Below, piece after piece: positions 41,961 through 53,469 of a stretch of 64,000 nt of DNA (its first letter is position 1; each line of letters starts with the position of its first letter). The position numbers and the translations under genes were made by a program. The stretch is from NCBI GenBank assembly GCA_030386875.1, contig CM059568.1:14944316-15008315 (forward strand), written 5' to 3'. The notes under the pieces are model-generated. The model worked only from the letters and a program-made list of their open reading frames with translations. It was not told the origin of the DNA and made no database searches. Source of the stretch: Morinoia aosen. Taxonomy: Eukaryota > Arthropoda > Malacostraca > Amphipoda > Talitridae.

Positions 41961-42234
41961 ATGATGTAGTATTTAAACAGCGAGAACCGTGACCCCGCGT
42001 GGCATGACTACACCACCACACTAGAGCTCACTGCAGAACTCACTATGCACCAAATACCTCGCACGGTATACCTAGACTCTTAAAAAAGCCGTTCATTAAT
42101 TTCCCACAGAAGGCATAATCAAATTTAAAGGAGTTGGCATACAGATCGACTACTCTCGACTTATGTGAATTTAAATTAGTTTAAATTCTGTAAAAATATT
42201 ACGGGTATGATAACACTAGCTTCACGGCATACTC
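41961..42234. other. ANKRD29-like intron, unique sequence
   Basis: Short unassigned intron sequence. Confidence 0.5.
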
Positions 42235-42678
42235 CACCACCCACCAACACCCACCCCACAACCACATCTATAACGCAACAAAACCTACCCCACATCAACG
42301 CTCCACCACACTACAACACCTACCCCTACACCAACACCCATCACACAACCAACACCATCCACCACACTCCTCACTCCTCATAACAACCATACCTATCACA
42401 GAACAACACAATATCAACGCCCACCGCACAACAATACCCTCCCCCTTAATCACCACTCCACCACACACCAGAACTCCCCCACCACTAACACCTAACGCAC
42501 AACAACACCTTCTCGAATCAACACGCCACCACACACCAGCACCCCTCCCTCATCCCTACCACCAACACCCACCACACATCACAGCACACCCCTTACGCCG
42601 TCAACACCCACCACACATCAAAACACCCCCCACACCAAAACTTACAACAACACCTACTCGTCACACAGCAACACCCAC
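42235..42678. repeat. AC-rich irregular repeat at an ANKRD29-like donor
   Basis: Repeated 'caacacccaccacaca' and 'acaacaacacctac' phrases with irregular spacing of about 18-40 bases. It runs directly into the donor of the exon at 42679. The repeat core aacacccacct on the plus strand is itself the complement of that donor (aggtgggtgtt). Confidence 0.85.
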
Positions 42679-42833
42679 CTAACGACGGCGGTGTGGCCGT
42701 TCTGCGCTGCGACAAAGAGGGCGGTGGCGCGGTCGCGCATGGCACTGCCGGGGTCGGCGCCGCGGCGCAGCAGCAGCTCCACCACGTCCGTGTGCCCGCA
42801 CTGCGCCGACACGATCAGCGCCGTGCCGCCGTC
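42679..42833 (-). CDS. ANKRD29: ANKRD29-like protein, 155-bp exon with two ankyrin repeats
   Basis: Encodes DGGTALIVSAQCGHTDVVEL, LLRRGADPGSAMRDRATALF and VAAQNGHTAVV plus two bases of Arg. ANKRD29 has DGGTALLAASQYGHMQVVETLL and DGATALFLAAQGGYLDVIR here. The acceptor is ccccag|GAC at 42833 and the donor is GTTAG|gtgggt at 42679 (phase 2), matching the phase of the next exon. Confidence 0.92.
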
Positions 42834-42837
42834 CTGG

Positions 42838-43890
42838 GGGGGTGTGTCGTGGCTTGTTTAGCTCGCTGGCTGGGGTGGTCTGTAGTGGTTGGTCTGTTTA
42901 TATCTGTTTATTTGTCTGTTTACGAATGTCTGTTGCTTTATTTGAATTGAAATTTGAAGTCGAATTTAAAAACCAATGCGTCAACATTTCATGTTTGTAC
43001 TCTATTGGAAATGAACTGTTTTTCTTTCTTATCTGTTGGTTCATCTATTTACGTCTGTTGGTTTATCTGTTTACATCTTTTGCTTTACCTGTTTATGGCT
43101 GCTGGTTCATCTGCGTATGTCTGTTAGTTTATCTGTTTTTGTTCGTTGGTTTGACGTTTCATTCTACCTGTTTTTGCGTGCGACGGTGCCGTGTATTGTG
43201 TATCTGACTGGCTGCTGTTTACTGTTGTGGCCTTGACTTCTGTCAGGTGTTCTGTCTTCTGATTATGTCTGCTGGTTTAGTGTTCCATTCCATCTGTTGC
43301 TGTTCTGTCGTTGGCTTCTTCCTGTTGTTCTGTCCCTACTGGATGTCTTTTGTACGTTCATGGCGTCTGTCTGTTTCTTGTTCGGCCATGGGGTTGATTC
43401 GCGTGTTCAGTACTTCGCTTACGTTCCGAGTTTTGCATCTATCAATAATTGCTTGTCAGTCGTTTCTTGTTCTGTCTTTTAGTCCTTGGTGTCTGTCAGT
43501 TGCTACCCTATCCTTTGCATCAGTCTTTTGTCCTGTCTTTGGCTTTTGTCTTTCGTGACAGCCACCGTCTTTTGTGGCTTCTGTCTTTTTTGGCTTCTCT
43601 CTTTTGTCCTGTCCTTGGCATCTGTCTTTCGTGGCTTCTGTCTTTTGTCCTGTCCTCGACTTCTGTCTTTTGTTCTGTCTTGTCCTCGGCTTCTGTCCGG
43701 TGTTATATTCTCTGCATTAGTCTGTTGTTATGCCGATGGCTTCTATCTCTTGTCCTGTGCTTGGCTTCTGTCGTTGTTGTTCCATTCTTTGCATCAGTCT
43801 GTTATGTCGTTAACGTCAGTTTTTTGTCCGACATTGGCTTCTGTCTTCTGCTGTCCTGTCACAGCACTCTGTCCGTGACGCTGAAGCTGC
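42838..43890. repeat. T-rich degenerate repeats in an ANKRD29-like intron
   Basis: First half: gtctgttggtttatctgttt-type units (about 42880-43170). Second half: cttctgtcttttgtcctgtc-type units (about 43300-43870). Both are degenerate, 18-24 base periods. They begin at the acceptor of the exon at 42679-42833 and form a purine-rich stretch on the transcribed strand. Confidence 0.8.
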
Positions 43891-44059
43891 TTTCCCACGG
43901 GTGCAAATTCTGCCACTCCGCCTCATGCTTTGAGAGTCACACACACGTGTCGTATTCAGCCGCTACACATCTCGTAGTACTGTTATCGTATGCTCTTGTT
44001 TCATGCCAAAATACTCATATACGTACACAAAATTGACATTATGTCGCGCTTTCTTATAC

Positions 44060-44335
44060 TTACTTGAAAACTAATATTTTATAAATACAAAAACAAAGCT
44101 CACATAATACCATACCCTGTTATACAGTACCTAAAAACTTTTATTTTACAAATACAAGTAGAAAACTTATAACATATTTTTATACATCATACCTAAAAAC
44201 GTGTAATTTATATATGCAAACACAAAACTTATAGTATACCAAACGCTTTTATACCATACCTAAAAACTTTTATTTTATACTTATATGAGCAAAAATTATA
44301 TCATACCTTATTATTTCATACCTAAAACGCATGAC
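44060..44335. repeat. AT-rich tandem repeat, 62-67-bp units, four to five copies
   Basis: Units contain cctaaaaacttttattttat, aaatacaaacacaaaactta and atcataccttattata-like segments. The key phrase ctaaaa falls at 44131, 44193, 44260 and 44322, with an older copy near 44065. Confidence 0.85.
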
Positions 44336-45540
44336 GCGTTGTATCGCCCTGCATTTCTGCTTGCATTAATGCGAAAAGCACGATACAGTATACTTATGCT
44401 CCTATTTAAAATCATCCAACGGATGAAATCAACTTTAGGACTAGAAACCGGTCGAGGCTGGAGTAAATTCATTATGGTTTCCCCATACATTTTGTGGGAA
44501 TTATCTACTGAAGTGGTCTACGAGATATGAAAATTGTGGATGAAGTTAAAAAAAATCAGAATTTAAAGAAAATAAATTATGTTTTGCGAGGTAATGTTAC
44601 CGAGAATCATAAATTTTTCTATCCAAAACGAGCGCTACGCAGATGTTAGCAGACACATTAAGAATAAAAAGATTAACAAGAATCGCAAGTTAATTTTTTA
44701 CTAGCTAAAAAATCTAAGTATAGGTTATTTTTAACTAATATGTGTACTGAGTAAAAATTATCTAGTACCCGGTAACTCTACAGAATTCCCAGGTGAGCGT
44801 TTTCTAGGTAAAGCTTCCAAGTTTGGCCATTTTACTCCAAAATTTGGTCTGCAATACTGACTGCGGCAGGTATTTTATATTCAATTCAAATTTAAAGTCA
44901 ATTGTCATAGGCAGAGTTGGAAATACCAAACATTAACTGAATCGTGTTTTTATTTAATTTTGTTTTGAATAAGTATTTTTTAAAACTTAGTTTGTGACTA
45001 CTGGTTGGTTAGCATAATGGAAACTCTCTCAGTGACCAAATATGGCTCACGTGGAAGTCAAAGAGTTAAGACCATGGACTCAACATAGAGCAACTTTACC
45101 GAGTTTCCATGCAGGTAAGCTATATCCCGCCAAAGATTTCAAGGCACTTTCGCTCAAAATTTCACCGTGAAGACTACCCAGCGACTGGCGATTCTGCTGA
45201 ATTCCCAGATGGCAAAACATGGCAAAACAAAGTCATGTGGCGACACTGCAGAGTTGCCGTGTGGCAAAACGTGCCCAAACAAAGTAATCGCCGCATGGGA
45301 ACACAGGAAAGCTCACTCCTCTGTAACTGTCTCTCAAGAGCGAGAAAACAAAGATCCCTTGATGTCAGTGAAATGCTGATGTCAGTAAAAGAAACCCTTG
45401 AAGACAATATGTCGGTGAAATATTGGCTGCGCTACATGGGTAGCAGACCATTAGCAAGAACCGGTACTCGCCAATAATCAAGTTTAACTTTTTCGTTGGG
45501 GCATCTATGATTTTAGGTAAACTATGATTTTAGCTCTTGC
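44336..45540. other. ANKRD29-like intron, no feature seen
   Basis: AT-rich. Around 45180-45300 the phrase tggcaaaac recurs five times, but without regular spacing. The 122-codon plus frame at 45109 has no domain. Confidence 0.45.
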
Positions 45541-45790
45541 AGGAAAAAAGACCGAGAAGAGCCCTTTCTTAGTAGGAGACTACCTGCACGAGCTCTTACT
45601 TAGGAGAAAAGAATGAGAAGACTCCTTACTTTGCCCGAAAACAGACAGCGAAGACTTCAACTTTGAGACTTCATGAAAAAGATCTCAGAAAAAAACTGAT
45701 CGATCCCTCACTTTGGACAAAACAGACATGGAAGAGACTTTGAGACTTCTTCACGAAGACTTTGGAGGAAACAAACGAGAAGAGCCTTAC
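45541..45790. repeat. Degenerate repeat running into an ANKRD29-like donor
   Basis: The phrase gagaagagcccttactttgg, which contains the complement of the donor region (ccttaccttggag), recurs in degraded form near 45555, 45629 and 45700-45790, with gaagacttyraac between. The array ends exactly at the donor of the exon at 45791. Confidence 0.65.
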
Positions 45791-45889
45791 CTTGGAGGCG
45801 AGGTCTATGGGCACGCCAGCATCGAGCATGAGGATCAGAATGTCTGTGTAGCCGCCCTGCGCCGCGAAGAACAGCGCTCCGGTCCCTGT
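45791..45889 (-). CDS. ANKRD29: ANKRD29-like protein, 99-bp ankyrin exon
   Basis: Encodes one complete 33-residue ankyrin repeat, TGTGALFFAAQGGYTDILIL then MLDAGVPIDLASK. ANKRD29 has SGTTALFFAAQQGHNDVVRFLF...FRTK. The acceptor is ctcgcag|ACA at 45889 and the donor is TCCAAG|gtaagg at 45791, both phase 0. FFAAQ is an unusual and shared variant of the ankyrin core. Confidence 0.93.
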
Positions 45890-45899
45890 CTGCGAGCAA

Positions 45900-46455
45900 A
45901 GTTTGGGTCACGGCCTCTGCATCGAGCGGCAGTTCCGTCAAATGCTGTGTCATCCTTCCATAGCACGCGCTCTCTATTATGCAAGTGCCTCGTGTGTTAT
46001 GTTCACTGAATCTTTTGATTTTTATGCGTCTACTTCACAATTTTATCTTTTTTTCCCTATCCATGTATATCCTTTAAATAGCGGGTCATCCTCCGATAGT
46101 ACGCGACTTCTATTATACGATTGCTCAATGTGTTATATTCACTTCATTTCCTGATTTTTACGAGTTTACTTCACGCGTATTTATCGCGAGCATCTTTTTT
46201 TTACGTATCCATCACGTGTTTCTATCTCATGTGTCCGTCTCGTGTACCTACGTCACGCAAATTTATCAGAAGTACTCATGTTATGTCCATTCAGTGTATC
46301 CATCTGATGTATCTGACTCTTGTTTCCATTCTATGCGTTGGTTTACACTGTTTATGACATGTATTTACCTCACGTATCTTTTTAACATGTGTACTCCATT
46401 GGACGAGTGCCCCACTACAGACACACACGTACTTAACCACACACACGTGCCCCAC
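45900..46455. other. ANKRD29-like intron, T-rich
   Basis: Unassigned intron with loosely repeated catgtatctaycycacg phrases (about 46160-46400). No exon is seen. Confidence 0.45.
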
Positions 46456-46467
46456 CACACACACACA

Positions 46468-46514
<47 letters not shown>
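46456..46514. repeat. (CA)n microsatellite
   Basis: An almost uninterrupted CA run of about 58 bases ending 7 bases before the ctcac complement of a splice donor. On the transcribed strand it is (TG)n just inside the intron. Confidence 0.97.
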
Positions 46515-46516
<2 letters not shown>

Positions 46517-46525
46517 CCCACTCAC

Positions 46526-46624
46526 GTATCTCCGCGCGGTGGGGTCAGCGCCCTGCTCCAGCAGCTCCACCACACACTCCACGTGGCCGTTGGCGGCCGC
46601 CAGCACCAACGGCGTCGTGCCGTC
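46526..46624 (-). CDS. ANKRD29: ANKRD29-like protein, 99-bp ankyrin exon (first one visible)
   Basis: Encodes 33 residues: DGTTPLVLAAANGHVECVVE then LLEQGADPTARRY. ANKRD29 has HGTTLLMVAAYAGHIDCVRELVLQGADINLQRE. The acceptor is ccccag|GAC at 46624 and the donor is AGATAC|gtgagt-like at 46526, both phase 0. The preceding N-terminal exon (MSFKKE-type start and first ankyrin repeat) is not in the window. The ankyrin repeats form a protein-binding stack; no partner or cell location can be read from the sequence. Confidence 0.92.
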
Positions 46625-46629
46625 CTGGG

Positions 46630-46730
46630 GACATAGGGGGCTTTGTTAACACGCCCATGTGTACTGCCTGTGTTGAGTGACACGTCTTTGTTAACACATC
46701 CGTTTGTACCGCCTATCATAAGTAACATCT
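46630..46730. repeat. 45-bp minisatellite at an ANKRD29-like acceptor, split by an insertion
   Basis: Units reading ctttgttaacacgcccatgt, gtactgcctgtgttgagtga, c-acgtc. Two copies lie at 46630-46730 and a third continues at 49399-49440 (ctttgttaacacgcaagtga). The Penelope-like insertion at 46731-49386 interrupts the array. Confidence 0.8.
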
Positions 46731-46785
46731 ATATTTAAGATTCTACAATAACTATAAATTCAAAACTAAATCAGTTCTATAAAAC

Positions 46786-46822
46786 GTTTCGGAGACCAGC
46801 TCCATCTTCAGTTAACAGTCTG
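46786..46822 (-). ncRNA. Conserved Penelope-like 3' UTR hairpin, hammerhead-like core
   Basis: On the minus strand the sequence runs ctgaagatggagctggtctc and then cgaaacg. GGAG/CTCC can form a short stem with loop CTGGT, bracketed by CTGAAGA and GAAA, as in the CUGANGA...GAAA boxes of hammerhead ribozymes that occur in Penelope-like elements. One extra U sits before the stem, and stems I and III are not evident, so activity is doubtful. Confidence 0.3.
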
Positions 46823-46879
46823 CAAGAAAAAAGTAAAGAAAATCAGTCTTCTATACAAAATAAATGTGTACAATAAAAT

Positions 46880-48124
46880 CTACAAGTGAATTTGCAATGG
46901 GTATGAACTATTGGCGCTATTAAGATTCGGTTTTTCTTTTGAAATAAAAAGAGATTCTAAAATTCGTAGATCTAAGTCATTGGATGCTGTGCGTAAGATT
47001 GAAAAATTTTCCTCTGGTATTCGGTCACAACACTGCTCGCTGTGAAGGCGCATAGATGAATGAGGCGGTTGGGTCAGAGGTCTTCCGCTACTGTAGCTGA
47101 CTCCACGGTGTTGGGCAATCCTAATATAGAATGGCAAAGTCGTCATGCCGACATAGCCAGATGTACACTGTACACAACTAAACTTGTACACAATGGATGC
47201 CCGTATTCGTTTAAGAATCACGTCCTTGTAGCGAAAGAACGACCCAACTATAAGTGAATTAACAGACACAATGCACAGTTTTACAGCAGGAAAATGACGT
47301 TTAAAAAGAATTTCCAAATCTCGTGACATTTTATCAGTATAGTCTCCAAAATACGGGAAAATGCAATAAAGACGTTGCAATGGCATTTTTTTTTTTTTAT
47401 CACGGCATTTGCATGTGACGGAGTATTTTTCAGCCAAAAATTGTTTAAAATGAACATTGACAATAAACGTAGGGTACCCATTTTTTCGTAAAAATTTTTG
47501 TAAAAAAGAATACTCCGTATGAAGATCAATGTAATTAGAACAAATATTGAATGCACGATTTAACAAGGTTTTTATAGTATGAATTTTAAATCTATAGTTA
47601 CAGAAACTAAAAAAGCTTAAGCCCAAACCAGTGAATGTAGGTTTGTGATAGACAGATGAACTGAACGTATGGCCGCTTCTAGTAATTTTAGAATTCAAAA
47701 AAGATAAACAATTATTTGACTCAATTTCAATTGTGAATTTTATGGACGGGTGTTTAGAGCTTGAGTAATCTCTGAATAAAGGTGCATGGCTTGGATCTCT
47801 AAACAATAAAAACGTATCGTCAATATATCTGCGGTAGAATTCAGGCTTAAACTCTGTGGGACAATTTGCCAACCATTTTTCTTCCCAATGGCACATGAAA
47901 ATATTAGCCAACGTAGGCCCCAGAGGAAGACCCATACCGAGACCCTCAACTTGCTTATACATATTTCCTGCAAAAATAAACACAGAATTTAACACGGAGA
48001 GTTCAAGGAGGGTTTTAAAATGAGTTTTTCCTAGACCTAAAACCGTGTTTGTTGATGTAACGAAAAAGGGCATTTATAATTATTTTTATAGTTTCTGCTA
48101 ATGGAATATTAGTAAACAGGAAAG
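46880..48124 (-). pseudogene. Penelope-like RT/GIY-YIG polyprotein, 5'-truncated, minus copy
   Basis: The frame is open from 48073 to 46880 (397 residues). Further 5', to 48124, the neighbouring frame reads LFTNIPLAETI, so one frameshift lies near 48020. In order: RT motif LGMGLPLGPTLANIFMCHWE; catalytic YRRYIDDTFLLF; then LSFLNSKITR; the linker; and a GIY-YIG nuclease region with IVYKFSCVQCTSGYVGMTTL, near residue 295, including a CxxC. This enzyme pair copies the element RNA and cuts target DNA. The missing N-terminal RT part makes the copy non-autonomous. Confidence 0.88.
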
Positions 48125-49141
48125 ATGTATAAGCAAGTTGAGGGTCTCGGTATGGGTCTTCCGCTGGGGCCTACGTTTGCTAATATTTTCATGTGCCATT
48201 GGGAAGAAAAATGGTTGGCAAATTGTCCCACAGAGTTTAAGCCTGAATTCTACCGCAGATATATTGACGATACATTTTTATTGTTTAGAGATCCTAGTCA
48301 TGCACCTTTGTTCAGGGATTACTTAAACTCTAAACACCCGTCGATAAAATTCACAATTATTGAAATTGAGTCAAATAATTGTTTATTTTTTTTTATTCTA
48401 AAATTACTAGAAGCGGCCATACGTTCAGTTCATCTGTCTATCGCAAACCTACATTCACTGGTTTGGGCTTAGGCTTTTTTAGTTTCTGTTACTGTAGATT
48501 TAACATTAATACTATTAAAACCTTGTTAAATCTTGCATTCAATATTTGTTCTAATTACGTCGATCGTCATATGGAGTTTTCTTTTTTACAAAAATTTTTA
48601 CGAAAAAATGGGTACCCTACGTCTATTGTCAATGTTCATATTAAACAATTTTTGGCTAAAAAGTACTTCGTCACAAATGCCGTGATAGAACCATTGCAAC
48701 GTCTTTATTGCGTTTTTCCGTATTTTGGAGACTATACTGATAAAATGTCACGAGATTTGGAAATTCTTTTTAAACGTAATATTCCTGCTGTAAAACTGTG
48801 TATTGATTGTGTCTGTTAATTTACTTAAAGTTGGCTCGTTCTTTCGCTACAAGGACGTGATTCCTAAACGGATGCGGGCATCCTTTGTATATAAGTTTAG
48901 TTGTGTACAGTGTACATCTGGCTATGTCGGCATGACGACATTGCCATTCTATATTATGATTGCCCAACACAGTGGAGTCAGCTACAGTAGCGGAAGACCT
49001 CTGACCCAACCGCCTCATCCATCTATCCGCCTTCACAGCGAGCAGTGTTGTGACCGAATAGCAGAGGAAAATTTTTCAATCTTACGCACAGCATCCAATG
49101 ACTTAGATCTACGTATTTTAGAATCTCTTTTTATTTCATAA
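48125..49141 (+). pseudogene. Penelope-like RT/GIY-YIG polyprotein, 5'-truncated, plus copy
   Basis: Starts abruptly at MYKQVEGLGMGLPLGPTFAN, includes YRRYIDDTFLLF, shifts frame near 48375 (extra bases around ttttttttta) and again near 48805, and ends in the GIY-YIG part VYKFSCVQCTSGYVGMTTLP with a stop at 49141. It is broken by two frameshifts and is more decayed than the minus copy. The two copies are clearly related but differ at many positions, so they are not a recent perfect inversion. Confidence 0.88.
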
Positions 49142-49261
49142 GAAAAACCGGATCTTAATAGCACCAATAGTTCATACCCATTGCAAATTCACTTGTAGAT
49201 TTTACTGTACCCTTGTATTTTGTATAGAAGGCTGATTTTCTTTACTTTTTACTTGCAGACT

Positions 49262-49300
49262 GTTAACTGAAGATGGAGCTGGTCTCCGAAGCGTTTTATA
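49262..49300 (+). ncRNA. Second copy of the Penelope-like hairpin motif
   Basis: Reads ctgaagatggagctggtctc then cgaagcg. It is identical to the minus copy except that GAAA is changed to GAAG, which would break the hammerhead-like box. It supports the motif being part of the family's 3' UTR. Confidence 0.3.
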
Positions 49301-49398
49301 GAATTGACTTAGTTTTGAATATATAGTTAGTGTAGAATCTTAATTAAATATAAATATTAATTCAATATGTGGTACATTCTTCGTTTTTAAGTAACATC

Positions 49399-49660
49399 TT
49401 TGTTAACACGCAAGTGAATACCGTCTTTTGAGAGCAGCCAAAATCTTCCCAGTCATCGAATCTAAAAAATTCATTGGTGATTGTTAAACGAAAAATTGCA
49501 CGTAAATTATAAAATTGATGGTTAGTTTGCTGATCAGAAAAAAACACAAACTTTCAAATCAGATTACAAAAATTTATTCCTATTCTGTTCCGCAGCAAAA
49601 GTTATTCCGTAGTTTTGAGGTATTCAATTTGATGGGTCGACTTAGATACGAACAGGCCAA
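49399..49660. other. Flank between Penelope insertion and satellite
   Basis: The first 45 bases are the third unit of the minisatellite at 46630-46730. The rest is unique AT-rich sequence up to the satellite edge. Confidence 0.6.
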
Positions 49661-52600
49661 CCAAACTGCACACCATTGCAACAAACTGCACACCATTGCC
49701 ACAAACTGCACACCATTGCCACAAACTGCACACCATTGCCACAAACTGCACACCATTGCAACAAACTGCACACCATTGCCACAAACTGCACACCATTGCA
49801 ACAAACTGCACACCATTGCCACAAACTGCACACCATTGCCACAAACTGCACACCATTGCAACAAACTGCACACCATTGCAACAAACTGCACACCATTGCA
49901 ACAAACTGCACACCATTGCCACAAACTGCACACCATTGCAACAAACTGCACACCATTGCAACAAACTGCACACCATTGCAACAAACTGCACACCATTGCC
50001 ACAAACTGCACACCATTGCAACAAACTGCACACCATTGCCACAAACTGCACACCATTGCAACAAACAACACACCATTGCCACAAACTGCACACCATTGCC
50101 ACAAACTGCACACCATTGCAACAAACTGCACACCATTGCCACAAACTGCACACCATTGCCACAAACTGCACACCATTGCAACAAACTGCACACAATTGCA
50201 ACAAACTGCACACCATTGCAACAAACTGCACACCATTGCAACAAACTGCACACCATTGCAACAAACTGCACACCATTGCAACAAACTGCACACCATTGCA
50301 ACAAACTGCACACCATTGCAACGAACTGCACACCATTGCAACAAACTGCACACCATTGCAACAAACTGCACACAATTGCAACAAACTGCACACCATTGCA
50401 ACAAACTGCACACCATTGCAACAAACTGCACACCATTGCAACAAACTGCACACCATTGCAACAAACTGCACACCATTGCAACAAACTGCACACCATTGCA
50501 ACAAACTGCACACCATTGCAGCAAACTGCACACCATTGCCACAAACTGCACACCATTGCAGCAAACTGCACACCATTGCAACAAACTGCACACCATTGCA
50601 ACAAACTGCACACCATTGCAACAAACTGCACACCATTGCAACAAACTGCACACAATTGCAATAAACTGCACACCATTGCAACAAACTGCACACCATTGCA
50701 ACAAACTGCACACCATTGCAACAAACTGCACACCATTGCAACAAACTGCACACAATTGCAACAAACTGCACACCATTGCAACAAACTGCACACCATTGCA
50801 ACAAACTGCACACCATTGCAACAGACTGCACACCATTGCAACAAACTGCACACCATTGCAGCAAACTGCACACCATTGCCACAAACTGCACACCATTGCA
50901 GCAAACTGCACACCATTGCAACAAACTGCACACCATTGCAACAAACTGCACACCATTGCAACAAACTGCACACCATTGCCACAAATTGCACACCATTGCA
51001 ACAAACTGCACACCATTGCCACAAACTGCACACCATTGCAACAAACTGCACACCATTGCCACAAACTGCACACCATTGCAACAAACTGCACACCATTGCC
51101 ACAAACTGCACACCATTGCAACAAACTGCAAACCATTGCCACAAACTGCACACCATTGCAACAAACTGCAAACCATTACAACAAACTGCACACCATTGCA
51201 ACAAACTGCTTACCATTGCAACAAACTGCACACCATTGCCACAAACTGCACACCATTGCCACAAACTGCACACCATTGCAACAAACTGCACACCATTGCA
51301 ACAAACTGCACACCATTGCAACAAACTGCACACCATTGCCACAAACTGCACACCATTGCAACAAACTGCACACCATTGCCACAAACTGCACACCATTGCA
51401 ACAAACTGCACACCATTGCCACAAACTGCACACCATTGCAACAAACTGCACACCATTGCCACAAACTGCACACCATTGCAACAAACTACACACCATTACA
51501 ACAAACTGCACACCATTGCAACAAACTGCTTACCATTGCAACAAACTGCACACCGTTGCCACAAACTGCACACCATTGCCACAAACTGCACACCATTGCA
51601 ACAAACTGCACACCATTGCAACAAACTGCACACCATTGCCACAAACTGCACACCATTGCAAAAAACTGCACACCATTGCAACAAACTGCACACCATTGCC
51701 ACAAACTGCACACCATTGCAACAAACTGCACACCATTGCACCAAACTGCACACCGTTGCAACAAACTGCACACCATTGCCACAAACTGCACACCATTGCC
51801 ACAAACTGCACACCATTGCCACAAACTGCACACCATTGCCACAAACTGCACACCATTGCCACAAACTGCACACCATTGCCACAAACTGCACACCATTGCA
51901 ACAAACTGCACACCATTGCCACAAGCTGCACACCATTGCAACAAACTGCACACCATTGCAACAAACTGCACACTATTGCAACAAACTGCACACCATTGCC
52001 ACAAACTGCACACCATTGCCACAAACTGCACACCATTGCAACAAACTGCACACCATTGCCACAAACTGCACACCGTTGCCACAAACTGCACACCATTGCA
52101 ACAAACTGCACACCATTGCCACAAACTGCACACCATTGCCAAAAACTGCACACCATTGCAAAAAACTGCACACCATTGCCACAAACTGCACACCATTGCC
52201 ACAAACTGCACACCATTGCCACAAACTGCACACCATTGCAAAAAACTGCACACCATTGCCACAAACTGCACACCATTGCAACAAACTGCACACAATTGCA
52301 ACAAACTGCACACCATTGCAACAAACTGCACACCATTGCAACAAACTGCACACCATTGCCACAAACTGCACACCATTGCCACAAACTGCACACCATTGCA
52401 ACAAACTGCACACCATTGCAACAAACTGCACACCATTGCAACAAACTGCACACCATTGCAACAAACTGCACACCATTGCAACAAACTGCACACCATTGCA
52501 ACAAACTGCACACCATTGCCACAAACTGCACACCATTGCCACAAACTGCACACCATTGCAACAAACTGCACACCATTGCAACAAACTGCACACCATTGCA

Positions 52601-53469
52601 ACAAACCGCACACCATTGCAATAAACTGCACACCAATGCAACAAACTGCACACCATTGCAACAAACTGCACACCATTGCAACAAACTGCACACCATTGCA
52701 ACAAACTGCACACCATTGCAACAAACTGCACACCATTGCAACAAACTGCACACCATTGCCACAAACTGCACACCATTGCCACAAACTGCACACCATTGCA
52801 ACAAACTGCACACCGTTGCAACAAACTGCACACCATTGCAACAAACTGCACACCATTGCAACAAACTGCACACCATTGCAACAAACTGCACACCATTGCC
52901 ACAAACTGCACACCATTGCAACAAACTGCACACCATTGCAAGAAACTGCACACCATTGCCACAAACTGCACACCATTGCAACAAACTGCACACCATTGCA
53001 ACAAACTGCACACCATTGCCACAAACTGCACACCATTGCAACAAACTGCACACAATTACAACAAACTGCACACCATTGCAACAAACTGCATACCATTGCA
53101 ACAAACTGCACACCATTGCCACAAACTGCACACCATTGCCACAAACTGCACACCATTGCCACAAACTGCACACAATTGCAACAAACTGCACACAATTGCA
53201 ACAAACTGCACACCATTGCAACAAACTGCACACCATTGCCACAAACTGCACACCATTGCCACAAACTGCACACCATTGCCACAAACTGCACACCATTGCC
53301 ACAAACTGCACACAATTGCAACAAACTGCACACCATTGCAACAAACTGCACACTATTGCCATAAACTGCACACAATTGCAACAAACTGCACACAATTGCA
53401 ACAAACTGCACACCATTGCCACAAACTGCACACCATTGCCACAAACTGCACACCATTGCCACAAACTGT

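Larger units (their letters stand above)
46731..49386. mobile_element. Penelope-like element: two inverted fragments inserted as one unit
   Basis: The unit is bounded by a perfect 12-base direct repeat, taagtaacatct, at 46719-46730 and 49387-49398. Inside, a minus-oriented fragment (46731-48124) and a plus-oriented fragment (48125-49386) meet head to head, with their 3' ends at the outside. Both carry reverse transcriptase plus GIY-YIG coding sequence and the same 3' UTR (tgaagatggagctggtctcc). The minus arm extends about 120 bases further 5' than the plus arm, so the pair is not a perfect palindrome. Inverted 5'-truncated partners are known for Penelope elements. Confidence 0.88.

Noticed and set aside
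43247..44036. Plus-strand ORFs of up to 195 codons with Leu/Ser/Phe/Cys-rich, membrane-like sequence
   Set aside because: They translate a T-rich degenerate repeat within an ANKRD29-like intron. Hydrophobicity follows from T-rich codons.
46216..46680. 154-codon plus-strand ORF with a His/Thr run
   Set aside because: It reads through the (CA)n microsatellite and the complement of an ankyrin exon.
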